Assembly: GCF_950295315.1 (NCBI RefSeq)
Contig: NC_080185.1
Span: forward strand, 44,993,237 to 45,057,236
Direction: 5' to 3'
Length of the DNA: 64,000 bases
DNA from: Erinaceus europaeus
Lineage: Eukaryota > Chordata > Mammalia > Eulipotyphla > Erinaceidae
Every line of letters begins with the position of its first letter. Position 1 is the first letter of the stretch. The position numbers and the translations under genes were made by a program. The notes under the pieces were generated by a model that ran no database searches, was not told the origin of the DNA, and saw nothing but the letters and a program-made list of their open reading frames with translations. Positions 32,215 to 42,104 of this stretch are shown here, in pieces.

Positions 32215-32398
32215 CTTTTTAATTTTTTTTCTTTTATTTGATAGAGCACAGAGAGAAATTGAGAGGGGGAAAAGGAGAGATAGACACTGCTTCACTGCTC
32301 ATGAAGCTTTCCCCTTGCAGGTGCGTACCAGGGGATTGAACGCAGGTTCTTAACTGTGGTAATATGTGCTCTCAACTAAGTGTGCTGCTACCCTGCCC
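32215..32398 (-). mobile_element. tRNA-derived SINE type 2, older
   Basis: GAGAGAAATTGAGAGGGGG, CTTCACTGCTCATGAAGC, GGGGATTGAACGCAGGTTC and GTGCTCTCAACTAAGTGTGC. Confidence 0.8.
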
Positions 32399-32858
32399 CT
32401 GGTGTCTATTTTCTTTTTAACAATACAAGATAATGTGGGAGTTTACAGTCAACAATATTTATACACCTTTCCTATATTTGGAAGCTACTCTCTTTCCTGG
32501 TCCAGCTTTCTAGTCCTTTTTCCAGCCATGACATCATCTCCCCAGTTACCTGGATCCACCTGCATATCAGAGGTCAGGCTAAGGAAAAAACTAATAAAGT
32601 TATGGGCCCTTTGGAATATACCTGAAATAGACCCAGTAGCTATTTCCAAAATAGAAATCTTCATCTGCAATATTCCAGCCTTTAGGTTCACGATTAATCA
32701 ACAATTTGTATGGCTTTATATGTTAACTCTTTTTCAACTATCATGTTCCAGATACTACCATGATCTCAACCGGACTTCCCTGGACAGATGATCCCATCAG
32801 TGTGTCCTGGAGCACCACTTCCCCAGAGCTCTTCACCACTAGGGAAAGAGAGAGACAG

Positions 32859-33202
32859 TGTTGTATGCTTTATATTGGGTTCTAGTTCTCCCCCGCCAAG
32901 AGAATTAGATCAGTCCTGTTAATTTCGCGGGCCCGCTTGGCCCCGCCCCTAGGGACCCCGCCAGAGTTCCAGAGTGGCAGAGGAAGAGAGAGAGAGTTCC
33001 TGAGTTCCAGAATTAGAGAGAGTGCTTGCACCGCCGCAAAGAGACAGCAGAGTTCTTTTTGGTGATTAGTTTGTCTTAGTTTATGAATCGTTGTTCCTCA
33101 ATAAAGAAATACAGCTTCTCTGCCCAGCCATTGTCTCCGCGTCTCTGTTACCTGCCCGTGAAGCTAGCCCGGCCAGCTGGAGCCTACGAAATTTTAACAA
33201 CA
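32859..33202 (+). repeat. ERV 5' LTR
   Basis: It starts TGTTGTATGC and ends TTTTAACAACA. It has a GC-rich block (CGCGGGCCCGCTTGGCCCCG) in the U3/R region and the AATAAA polyadenylation signal in CCTCAATAAAGAAATACAGC. Confidence 0.93.
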
Positions 33203-33204
33203 AA

Positions 33205-33222
33205 TGGCGCCCATGTGGACCT
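33205..33222 (+). promoter_or_regulatory. ERV primer-binding site (tRNA-Lys-like)
   Basis: TGGCGCCCATGTGGACCT starts two bases after the LTR. TGGCGCCCA is the start of sites that pair with the 3' end of tRNA-Lys, as in betaretroviruses. The later bases are imperfect. Confidence 0.75.
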
Positions 33223-33539
33223 GACCTGCACATCTCTCAGATAAGTAAAGACAATTTGGCTACCTATGCACTATGGCCTTCTCTTCTGCTTGTGAAGAGA
33301 TCTCCAAAGGCCTCTGCTCTTTCTTCACGAGACTGTTTTGCTGTTTCTGGAACATTTATCTCTGGACCACTCTGTGGTTTCCACTCGCTCGGGCGAACTC
33401 AGAACAGCCAGCGGGAAAAGCCAGCGGGAGGGAGGCGAGGTGCGGAGCTGCTGTTTCCACCTGGTTAAATAGCCAGCCAGCAGGCTGTGCCCAGACAACC
33501 CCCGCGCACTGCGCCCGCAGCCCCGCAGCCTGCAGGAGG

Positions 33540-33645
33540 CTGATGCCAGCACACATGAGCCCGATGCCAACACGCTGGAGCCCAATGCCAACACGCTGGA
33601 GCCCGATTCCACCACGCAAGAGCCCGATGCCAGCACGCAGGCCAG
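33540..33645 (+). repeat. 21-bp minisatellite in ERV leader
   Basis: About five tandem units of ATGCCAACACGCTGGAGCCC plus one base, each slightly different. The 21-bp period would give a 7-residue repeat if translated. Confidence 0.88.
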
Positions 33646-34480
33646 CCCACAGGATCTGGCTCTCCACCGCGTGGCGCAGGGCACTGGACGCATGATCCCT
33701 CCACGCTGCTCGGCCACTGCGAACAGGGCAGTAGACATGACAAGGCTATGGGGCAGGGCCGCGGCGGTCTATCATGGCCGCCACCCCTGGGCACCTAGGC
33801 CCACGCCTTCTACAAAACTGGCCTGCCTACCCTCTTGCTATGAATTCTGGAACCATCCCGGGCCTCCCGGACCCCCAGACTCCCTGCCGAAATTGGGCAC
33901 ACGAGATCTCCAGCTGCCGGTCCGGTCTGAAGGCAGACAAGCTGGAGTACACAGAGATTTGTGCAGAGATCGCAACCTGCAATTCCTAGAAGTGAAGCTG
34001 CGCGGGAAGCCACCTCCAGATGGTGAACAACCCCCCCAACAACTAAGACAGTACATATCTAAATTCATGTTTAAAATGACATGTCTTTGTAACAAAGGTT
34101 TCTCTCCTTGTGTATTAATGACCATGTTTATGTGTATGTTTAAAGTTTGGTAAACAATAACTTTAAGGTTAAAAACAGTAACTTTAAGGCTAAATTCTTA
34201 CTAGTCAAAGTTAAATGAAAAAGGTTTTCAACGTAATTCTCATAAAGATAAAATTAACTTACATTTAGAATCTGAGGTAAAAATTAGTTAACAAGCAATA
34301 TATTTTAACTAAGTTGGTCTAAACAAAAGGTTAAATAGACTTGTTGATATATAAAACTCTCTATTACCTTCTCTATTAAAAATGGTAGATCGCACAATGG
34401 CTATGCTAATTATTCTCATGCCTGAGGTTTCCTTTCCTGACTCCATCTTGAATGGGTGTAACAAGAGGTTAAAAAGACGT

Positions 34481-34779
34481 GTCCTGGAGCTCAGCTTCCC
34501 CAGAGACACACCCTACTAGGGAAAGAGAGAGGCAGACTGGGGGTATGGACCGACCAGTCAACGCCCATGTTTAGCGGGGAAGCAATTACAGAAGCCAGAC
34601 CTTCTACCTTCTGCAACCCTCAATGACCCTGGGTCCATGCTCCCAGAGGGCTAGAGAATGGGAAAGCTACCATGGGAGGGGGTGGGTTATGGGGTTTGGG
34701 TGATGGGAATTGTGTGGAGTTGTACCCCTCCTACCTTATGCTTTTGTTCACTAATCCTTTCTTAAATAAAAAATTTAAA
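34481..34779 (+). mobile_element. LR repeat nested in the ERV
   Basis: Starts GTCCTGGAGCTCAGCTTCCC and ends in an A-rich tail. The duplication AAAAAGACGT lies at 34471-34480 and 34780-34789. Confidence 0.93.
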
Positions 34780-35171
34780 AAAAAGACGTTGTTGCTATGT
34801 AAAAGTCTCAAATTCCTTCTCTATTAGAAATATGCTAATAACAAGTTTTGTTTCATAGTAGGTAAATTGCAGCCAGCTGCCTTTGGGACTCTAGGCCGTT
34901 CCCCGCCCCCATGCAAATGCCCGTTGACGCAAGTACACCCCCCAGAGGCAAGAAAGTATGCCCCCCAGAGACAAGAAATGTTTTTTTTAAGCTGATAAAG
35001 TTTAGCCCACAGAGGCAGATATGGCCCCCTCAGGCCTTCCCTTAGCAGCACGCTGGTTCTTGTTACTTGCTTAGATATTTCTCCATGTTTGTGCCAGTTT
35101 CTTTTTTAAAAATGCCTGTACGATATAGGTTTCTGTTCACCCCACACCCTTGATACTGTAGCCATTTAGTT

Positions 35172-35187
35172 AAAAGAAAAGGAAAAA
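35172..35187 (+). promoter_or_regulatory. ERV polypurine tract
   Basis: AAAAGAAAAGGAAAAA sits directly before the 3' LTR, the usual primer for plus-strand synthesis. Confidence 0.8.
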
Positions 35188-35188
35188 T

Positions 35189-35532
35189 TGTTGTATGTTT
35201 TACATTGGGTTCTAGTTCTCCCCTGCCAAGAGAATTAGATCAGTCCTGTTAATTTCGCGGGCCCGCTTGGCCCCACCCCTAGGGACCCCGCCAGAGTTCC
35301 AGAGTGGCAGAGGAAGAGAGAGAGAGTTCCTGAGTTCCAGAGTTAGAGAGAGTGCTTGCGCCGCCACAAAGAGACAGCAGAGTTCTGTTTGGTGATTAGT
35401 TTGTCTTAGTTTATGAATCGTTGTTCCTGAATAAAGAAATACAGCTTCCCTGCTCAGCCGTTGTCTCCGTGTCTCTGTTACCCGCCCGTGAAGCTAGCCC
35501 GGCCAGCTGGAGCCTATGAAATTTTAACAACA
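35189..35532 (+). repeat. ERV 3' LTR
   Basis: Same ends and length as the 5' LTR, with about 15 scattered substitutions by my count, mostly transitions. Confidence 0.93.
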
Positions 35533-35775
35533 GACAGGGTGGGAGTATGGATGTACTGGTCAACGCCCATGTTTAGCAGGGAATCAATTACAGAAGCCAG
35601 ACCTTCCACCTTCTGCACCCCATAATGACCCTGGGTCCATACTCCCAGAGTGTTAAAGAATAGGAAAGCTACCAGGGCAGGGGATGGGATATTGAGCTCT
35701 GGTGGTGGGAATTGTATACCTCGTATCCTATTGTCTTGTCAGTGTTTCCATTTTATAAATAAATAAATTAATTTT

Positions 35776-36379
35776 TAAAGAAGATAATGCTGGAAAGAAT
35801 TGAAACTGTCCTTTTGGAGTCTTACCAAAACTCTGGTGGATGGCCTATCCTATTTCTGTTCTTGCAATGTGACACTTAAATGAGAGAATGTGAATTTGAG
35901 TTGGGTTTTGTGACTGGTCTTCTCAGGACGTGATTTCACCCACTCATTCAACACATACTTACCGGTCCTATTATATGTGAGAGAATGTGCTGGGTGCACT
36001 GTATACAGTAGTTAGGAGTATAGAAGTAATCACTGCTAGGCAGTAACAGGGTCATCTTCAACGCATTTTTGAAATTAAAATTTTATATGAGCTATTACAG
36101 AAAATGTCAGAATGCCATTAATCTACAGACATCTCCATATTTGACTTTGAAGCTGACATCTGAAGGATGTAGGTACTAACCAAAGAGACAGAAGTAGGAG
36201 ACTGAATCATCCCTTAGTCTTGGGGATATCTTGGAAGATAGAAGCAGGGGCAGGGAGGACTAGTTTAAGAGAAAGTAGAGAAAGTATATAAAGACCAAGT
36301 CATACAGGATTTATTAGTTTATTAGGGCTAAAATTTTTCACAAATGGGGTGACTTAAGTGAAAGAAATGTACTGTCACA
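35776..36379. other. Unique DNA with ancient-repeat-like stretch
   Basis: 35935-36030 (CACTCATTCAACACATACTT, GAGAATGTGCTGGGTGCACT) matches the wording of a common ancient mammalian repeat. The rest is unassigned. Confidence 0.4.
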
Positions 36380-36381
36380 TA

Positions 36382-36463
36382 GGGGGTTATCAAAAAAAAA
36401 GTCATGATGTATTTTTCTGTTTTTCAAATCAAAAATGCATCATGACTTTTCCCAAAACCCCAG
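36382..36463. mobile_element. 82-bp palindromic mariner-like MITE
   Basis: The left arm GGGGGTTATCAAAAAAAAAG continues into TCATGATGTATTTTTC. The right arm, inverted, reads CTGGGGTTTTGGGAAAAG then TCATGATGCATTTTTG. TA dinucleotides lie directly outside both ends (36380-36381, 36464-36465). The length and all-arm structure resemble the mariner-derived MADE1. Confidence 0.75.
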
Positions 36464-36636
36464 TAGATATTGAAAGTTTAAATATCAGTCATGGGGCTAG
36501 GTGAGCAGTGTTCTTGAGATCTCAGAAGTAAGAGATCTGTCCGTAGCCTCTCTGACTGGCTTCTACATAGCCATATTCCTCCTTCACATTGTCTTCCCTC
36601 TACCTCCCTGGCTCTTTGTTTTAAAACCCTCCTTCA

Positions 36637-36905
36637 GGGAGTCAGGCGGTATCTCAGTGGGTTAAGCGCAGGTGGTGCAAAGCACAAGGACCAGTGTAAG
36701 GATCCCGGTTCCAGCCCCGGCTCACCACCTGCAGGGGAGTCGCGTCACAATTGGTGAAGCAGGTCTGCAGGTGTCGATCTTTCTCTCCCCTTCTCTGTCC
36801 TCCCCTCCTCTCTCCATTTCTCTCTGTTCTATCCAACAACAATGGCATCAATAACTACAACAATAAAGCAACAAGGGCAACAAAAGGGAATAAATATTTT
36901 TAAAA
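36637..36905 (+). mobile_element. tRNA-derived SINE type 1
   Basis: A well-preserved reference copy: GGGAGTCAGGCGGTATCTCA, GGATCCCGGTTCCAGCCCC, CACCTGCAGGGGAGTCGCG, and a CAACAACAATGGCATCAATA tract. Confidence 0.93.
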
Positions 36906-37156
36906 AACCTTAAAAAATAAATGTCCTCCTTTTATGAAAACACCACTCACTATTAACCTTGCTTTAACTTAATTATCTCTGTAGTTTCTCCAAAGAAGAT
37001 CGCATTTTTAGGATGTGAACAACATAAAATAGAGCTTTAGAGGCTAAAGCTATAGCTACTGGTAGAATTCATGCCTCACATATATGATGCCCTGAGTTCA
37101 GTTATCACACAAAATTGGGGTGGGGCAGGAGGCAGAAAACAGTCTTGTAAGACATT
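36906..37156. other. Unique DNA
   Basis: A weak SINE-head-like stretch at 37040-37120 (GGCTAAAGCTATAGCTACTG) is not convincing. Confidence 0.4.
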
Positions 37157-37170
37157 CTAAATGTATTTTT

Positions 37171-37381
37171 AATTTTTTTAAAATTATCTTTATTGGATAG
37201 AGACAGCCAGAAACCGAGAGGGAAGGGAGATATAGAGAGGAAGAGAAACAGAAAGACACCTGCAGCTCTGCTTCACCACTCACAAAGCTTCTCCCTGCAA
37301 GTGAGGAACAGAGGCTTGAACCTGGGTCCTTGAGCACTGTAACATGTAAGCTCAACCAGATGCGCCACCTCCTGGCCCATC
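37171..37381 (-). mobile_element. tRNA-derived SINE type 2, complete
   Basis: ATAGAGACAGCCAGAAACCG, CTTGAACCTGGGTCCTTGAG and GCGCCACCTCCTGGCCC. A 14-bp duplication, CTAAATGTATTTTT, lies at 37157-37170 and 37382-37395. Confidence 0.93.
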
Positions 37382-37599
37382 CTAAATGTATTTTTGGATA
37401 CTAGTCTAAATGTAAAGGACGGCTATGGATGGATTTTAATGGTTTAAAACAAACTCTCCTGCTGTGTGGTGAATATATTAAAGGGATTCATGTTTTTTTT
37501 TTACTACTGTTGTAACAAATCTAAACAAACTTAGTAGTTTAACAAAAAATCCACAAAAGTTTTATTTTATAGTCCTGCGAGTCAGAAGTCCCATATCCC

Positions 37600-37713
37600 T
37601 TTATATATATAAATATATATTAATATATACCATATATATATTTATATTATATCATATATACTATATTTATATTATATATATTACCATATATATTATATAT
37701 TACATATATATAA

Positions 37714-37750
<37 letters not shown>
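37600..37750. repeat. Long AT-rich satellite-like run
   Basis: About 150 bases of TATATA/ATATTA with several self-complementary arms, able to form hairpins. Confidence 0.92.
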
Positions 37751-37753
<3 letters not shown>

Positions 37754-38404
37754 AGACAGAAACCTTTCTTCTAGAGGCCTTTAAAGAAAAACTATTTCAT
37801 TGCATTCTCTAGCATTGAGAGGCCACGTGCTTTGCCTGCCTTGTGACTCCATTTTCCACATTCCAAGTCAACAATTTAGAGTCTACTCTCCCCTCGGATT
37901 TCAACTCTACTGGTTATATTTTATCTCATGCACCCTCATATAAGGACATCTGTGATTGCACTGGAGGAAACTATATGGATTAATTCTCTCATCTCAAGAT
38001 TTCTACTTAATCCCATCTGCAAACCCCTTTCTACCTTACCTAGAAAAGTAGCACATTTAAAGGTGTCAAGAATTTGTATTGGGTGCGCATGCTCACGTGC
38101 ATGCGTGCATGTGTATTTGTGTGTGTGTATGCATATGTGTACTTACAATACTGGGGCTAGTGGCATTATATAGAATATCACAAGCTAAAACATTGAAAAC
38201 CAAATGCAAATTAGAAAGCATTTGTACCAACTTAAGCAGATTATGTCAACATGGATCATTATGTAGTGATGGAAATGGAGAGAAGTATTCAAAGTGGAGA
38301 CTAATTTGGAGCACTAAATAAACATGACTTGCTAATGAACCAGTGGGGTAGTAGAGTACCAGAGGTGGGATCAGTTTACATCAGATTTCTCGTTCTTCTA
38401 AAGG
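37751..38404. other. Unique DNA with GT-rich stretch
   Basis: 38090-38140 holds alternating purine-pyrimidine GTGTGTGTATGCATATGTG. Nothing else is recognisable. Confidence 0.5.
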
Positions 38405-38785
38405 CTTTTTTTTTTTTTTTTTTTTTTTTTTGCTTCCAGGGATATTACTTGGGCTAGGTGCCTGTTCTAGGAACCCACTGCTCCTGGAAATAATTTTCCC
38501 CTTGTGTTTCCCTTGTTGTTTATCGTTGTTGTTGTTGTTGTTGTTATAATTGTTGTTAGTATTGCCATTGTTGTTGGATAGGACAGAGAGAAATGGAGAG
38601 AGAGAAGGGGAAGGCAGAGAAGGGGGGAGAAAGATTCATACCTGCATACCTGTTTCTGCTTCACCGCTTGTGAAGCGACCCCCCCTGCAATTGGGGAGCC
38701 AGAGCCTAGAAACGGAATCCATACACGGGTCCTTGCGCTTTGCGCCAAGTGTGCTTAACCCACTGCACCACTACCTAACCCCACC
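38405..38785 (-). mobile_element. tRNA-derived SINE type 1, full length
   Basis: A 26-base T-run (antisense poly-A), 3' module (CTTCCAGGGATATTACTTGG), (GTT)n tract, body and head. The long intact poly-A suggests a fairly recent insertion. Confidence 0.92.
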
Positions 38786-39768
38786 GAAGGCCATTTTTGT
38801 AGCGTGTACTAAGAACCTCAACTTTGTGTTTCAAAATTACTCCACTGTATTTCCAAAAGCAGCTTCCCCCGCCACCCTTGCATTCACAAAGAATCTTTAT
38901 TTCTGTGTTTATATTGGCTCAGGTAGAAATTTTATTTTTAACTTTGTTGAAGAGTTGCTTAAATCAGTTTCCTCAGATTTTGCATGCTTATGAATAAATC
39001 ATCTCACATAGCCTGCACAGCTTGTTATTTATTGCATTAAGGTAGAAAAACGAGTGAGGGGGGAAATAGCTGGAGAATTGAAAAATAAAGTCAATTAGTG
39101 AATGAAAACTGGTTGAAAGTTCAAAATGCATCATGAGTGTTTGGCAGTTGAAATGCTAAAACGAAGAATTTTCCTGAGCAGATGACTGAATTTTGCCCAG
39201 GTTTTGAATAGCACAATAAGAAAAGAGGCTGGGTTATGATTGGAAGGTTCCAAAAAAGGCCAATGAAGAAAACTAACACTGATATCTCTAGCCAGAAGCT
39301 ATGGGAGATATTTGGGAACAAGAAGGGGATGACATGAGTCTACTTGCGTGTTCCTGGGCTGGATGACTGACACATTAAAGATACACTCTCATGCAAATCC
39401 AACCTGTTAAATGGTAGCTATTTGTTTCATGCTGTTTGCCATAATCTTTAGGAGTGAATATCTATCTGGTTCTTATTCAATTAAGAATTCCTTTACAGGG
39501 AAAAATGACGAGCTTAAGTGATAACTCTGCCCAGCAGTGCTGTCTGAAGAAATGTCATGCCAGATGCTTATGAATTTAGTGATTCACCAGCTGAATTTAG
39601 AATTAAGTACATCTGTTGCATCCAAAAGACACATTCTTTCTTGAACTATTCACCTACATTCTTTGGTGAAATGTGGTCTTTGTATGACAGGGTGTCATTG
39701 ATGTGAACTATCATTAGATGTCTTTTACTTTTTTAATTATTTATCTACTTTGGACAGAGTCAGAGTAG
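38786..39768. other. Unique DNA, candidate conserved stretch
   Basis: No repeat. 39380-39620 has a conserved-element texture (see findings). Confidence 0.4.
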
Positions 39769-39936
39769 TGGGGCAGGGATCCGGGGGGGTTCATACTCCC
39801 AGAGGGTTAAAGAATAGGGAAGCTTTCAAGGGGGGGGGGATTGGATATGAAGTTCTGGGGGTGGGCATTGTGTGGAAATATACCCCTCTTATCCTATACT
39901 CTCCTCAATATTTTCATTTTATAAATAAAAAAAAAG
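39769..39936 (+). mobile_element. LR repeat, 3' tail fragment
   Basis: CATACTCCCAGAGGGTTAAA, AGTTCTGGGGGTGGGC, TACCCCTCTTATCCTATAC and an A-rich tail. Confidence 0.88.
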
Positions 39937-39950
39937 AAATTTGCGTTTGC

Positions 39951-40561
39951 CAGTTTTCTTGTGCTCTTCCCAATTATGACACCATCTCCTCCAGACAGTA
40001 ACTTGGGTCCAACAGCATATTAGATGTCAAGTGAAGGCAAAAACTAGTGAAGTCATGGGCCCCTTGGAATAACTAAAATAGACCTGCTAGCTTTTTCCAA
40101 AACGGAGACCCCCAAATTTTCATCTGCAATATTCTTGCCTTTAGGTTCATGATTAGTCAACAATTTGTTCTGCTTTATATCTTAACTCTTTTTCAGCCAC
40201 CAGGTTCCAGATGTTAGTTACTATGATTCCAGCCTGACTTCCCTGGGCAGACAACCCCACCAATGTGTCCTGGAGCTCTGCTTCCCCAGAGCTGTGCCCC
40301 ACTAGGGCTAAAGAGAGAGACAGGCTGGGAGTATGGATTGACCTGCCAACGTCCATGTTCAGCGGGGAAGCAATTACAGAAGCCAGACCTTCCACCTTCT
40401 GCACCCCCATAATGGTCCTAGGTCCATACTCCCAGAGGGATAAAGAATAAGGGTAAGCTATCAGAGAAGGGGATGGGATGCGGAGTTCTGGTGGTGGGAA
40501 TTGTATCCTTCTTATCCTATGGTCTTGCCAATATTTCTATTTTATAATTAAAAAAAGAAAT
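39951..40561 (+). mobile_element. LR repeat, inserted at the tail of another LR
   Basis: Long-form LR from CCAATTATGACACCATCTCC to its A-rich end. The duplication AAATTTGCGTTTGC / AAATTTGCACTTGC lies at 39937-39950 and 40562-40575. Confidence 0.9.
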
Positions 40562-40575
40562 AAATTTGCACTTGC

Positions 40576-41570
40576 TTTATCTTGCAATCTGTTGAGGACC
40601 TGAATTTGGGAGGAAAAAGACACTGGTGTGGGGGAATGAAAGGGTGAATTATTTTCTCTGACCAATGGCTGTCATTTTCCCTGCCATTGGATGGCAGAAC
40701 TTCTTGATTTGGGCATTAGAATCAAAATGAATTTCACCAGCTTCTCTGGGTCTCCAGATAAGTAGTAGAAGTTCTTACCCTCTGTCACAGTGACAGCCAA
40801 TTCCTATAATAAATCACCTCTACATATCTACAAATGTTTGCAGGTCTGTCTATTTACCTTTATGTATATATCCTTTTTGTTTCACTCAGGAGCCATATAC
40901 AATATCCAAATTAAACTCACTCACAAAAATTATATTCACAGTACTGAGCAGTTTTAACATTCCTTATGTTTCAGAGTTTGTGCTTGGTACCTGATGACTG
41001 AATCACTTAATTAACATACTATTCTGATGATGGTTACATTTGTGATCCTCAAGGTATAGTACGTCAACTAACACTCACAGATGTTGAGTAACTTGCCAAA
41101 TGTTGTTCAACTAGTAGCTATCAGGCTGGGGATTTGAACCCAGGCCTGTTTGACTCTTATGGGAATTTCACCCAATAAGCTATTTTAAATGCTCCCCAAT
41201 CGCTTTAAGCCTTAAATGAGTCTGTAATTGTGGCAGTACTTGAAAAAAACACAAAGGTACTATCAAAATAGAAGGGCTGATTATTATCCAAATGATTCAC
41301 TGAGTCTATTGCTGTTTATCCAGATGCTTGGCAGCATGTAGACAAAGCCTGAGGCAATACTGAACCTTTTCCAAGTGGCAAAAGCTTAAATGTAATAAAA
41401 GCTAATTGGTGACATGTCCTGATTTTCAACACAATAAGCAAAGCTCTTAAGTACAGCTTCCTAATGGCATACCTAGCACTTAAGGAACTGTAACAATTCA
41501 GAGATTAGATAACTTTAGAGCTTTGATTTTTTTCATCAATTAGTTCTTTAAACAAGCATTTCTTTTTCTT
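40576..41570. other. Unique DNA around a MIR
   Basis: Apart from the MIR at about 41000-41195 there is no repeat. 41260-41490 is a candidate conserved non-coding stretch. Confidence 0.45.
41000..41195 (+). mobile_element. MIR (ancient mammalian SINE) relic
   Basis: GTTGAGTAACTTGCCAAATG, CAACTAGTAGCTATCAGGCT and GGGGATTTGAACCCAGGCC follow the MIR core and B-box side closely. Confidence 0.85.
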
Positions 41571-41574
41571 TTTT

Positions 41575-41788
41575 TAGTTAATTTTTGTCACTGGATAGAT
41601 ATATAGAGAAATTCAGAGGGTATGGGGAGATAGAGAGGGAGAGAGACAAGAGAGATACCTACAGCTCTGCTTCACCACTAGTGAAGATTCTTCCTCCCAC
41701 CCCCCGCAGGTGGAGACCAGGGGTTTGAACTCAGATTCTTGCACATTGTAATGTATGTGTTTAACCAGGTGCACAACTGCCTGGCCCC
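41575..41788 (-). mobile_element. tRNA-derived SINE type 2
   Basis: GGGGTTTGAACTCAGATTC and GTGTTTAACCAGGTGCACAA with a C-rich expansion at 41690-41705. Confidence 0.85.
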
Positions 41789-41974
41789 TCTTTTGTGGTT
41801 TTTCCCCTCAACCTGTACATTTTGCTACCTATTTATGGAGCATCTACCGTTCTCAGAATAGTCAGTCTTCCTTCCTTCCTTTCTTTTTTTTTTTAATTTC
41901 TGATAATCTTTATGGCTATGTGTGGAAATATTACTTTGAAAACCAACAAAAAAGATTAAAATAAAAGTTCTTTC

Positions 41975-42100
41975 ACAGGGACTAGGGACAACACTCAGTG
42001 ATAGAGTGGAGAACTTGTATATACAGAGCCTCAGGCTCCCAGGACTCCAACATCATGTACAGTGATACCTCTGGTCTCTCTCTCTCTCTCTCTCTGTATA
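41975..42100 (+). mobile_element. Diverged SINE type 3
   Basis: GGGACTAGGGACAACACTCA, then ACAGAGCCTCAGGCTCCCAG and a (CT)n tail. Confidence 0.6.
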
Positions 42101-42104
42101 TATA

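Larger units (their letters stand above)
33223..35170 (+). other. ERV internal region without retroviral genes
   Basis: 33300-34050 is GC-rich and open in several frames on both strands (for example 33671-34153 plus, 33325-33738 minus) but none resembles a retroviral protein. 34050-34480 and 34790-35170 are AT-rich and non-coding. A direct repeat unit (AGGTTAAAWAGAC...CCTTCTCTATTA) occurs at about 34328 and 34466-34820, and a 23-bp unit (CCCCCCAGAGRCAAGAAA) occurs twice at 34936-34980. An octamer ATGCAAAT is at 34911-34918. 34378-34430 looks like a SINE type 3 head. Confidence 0.75.
32859..35532 (+). mobile_element. Non-autonomous endogenous retrovirus (class II-like)
   Basis: Two LTRs of 344 bp each enclose about 2.0 kb of internal DNA, with the 5-bp duplication GACAG on both sides (32854-32858, 35533-35537). 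A primer-binding site starts two bases after the 5' LTR and a purine tract precedes the 3' LTR. No gag, protease, polymerase or envelope homology is visible in any frame, so it would depend on proteins of another element, as ETn-type elements do. An LR copy (34481-34779) inserted later. I count about 15 differences between LTRs (about 4%). Confidence 0.9.
32425..35775 (+). mobile_element. LR repeat, long form, split by the ERV
   Basis: The 5' piece (32425-32858, GGAGTTTACAGTCAACAATA to GGGAAAGAGAGAGACAG) and the 3' piece (35533-35775, GACAGGGTGGGAGTATGG to an AATAAATTAATTTTTAAAG tail) are collinear with other LR copies. The retrovirus inserted between them. Confidence 0.9.

Noticed and set aside
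33325..34153. Several overlapping long frames on both strands in the retroviral interior, taken at first as gag
   Set aside because: Open frames on both strands reflect GC-rich, stop-poor DNA and a minisatellite. No matrix, capsid or zinc-knuckle motifs are visible.
36637..36710. tRNA genes at SINE heads
   Set aside because: Heads have A- and B-box-like motifs but cannot fold as cloverleafs with a proper anticodon arm and acceptor stem. They are SINE promoters.
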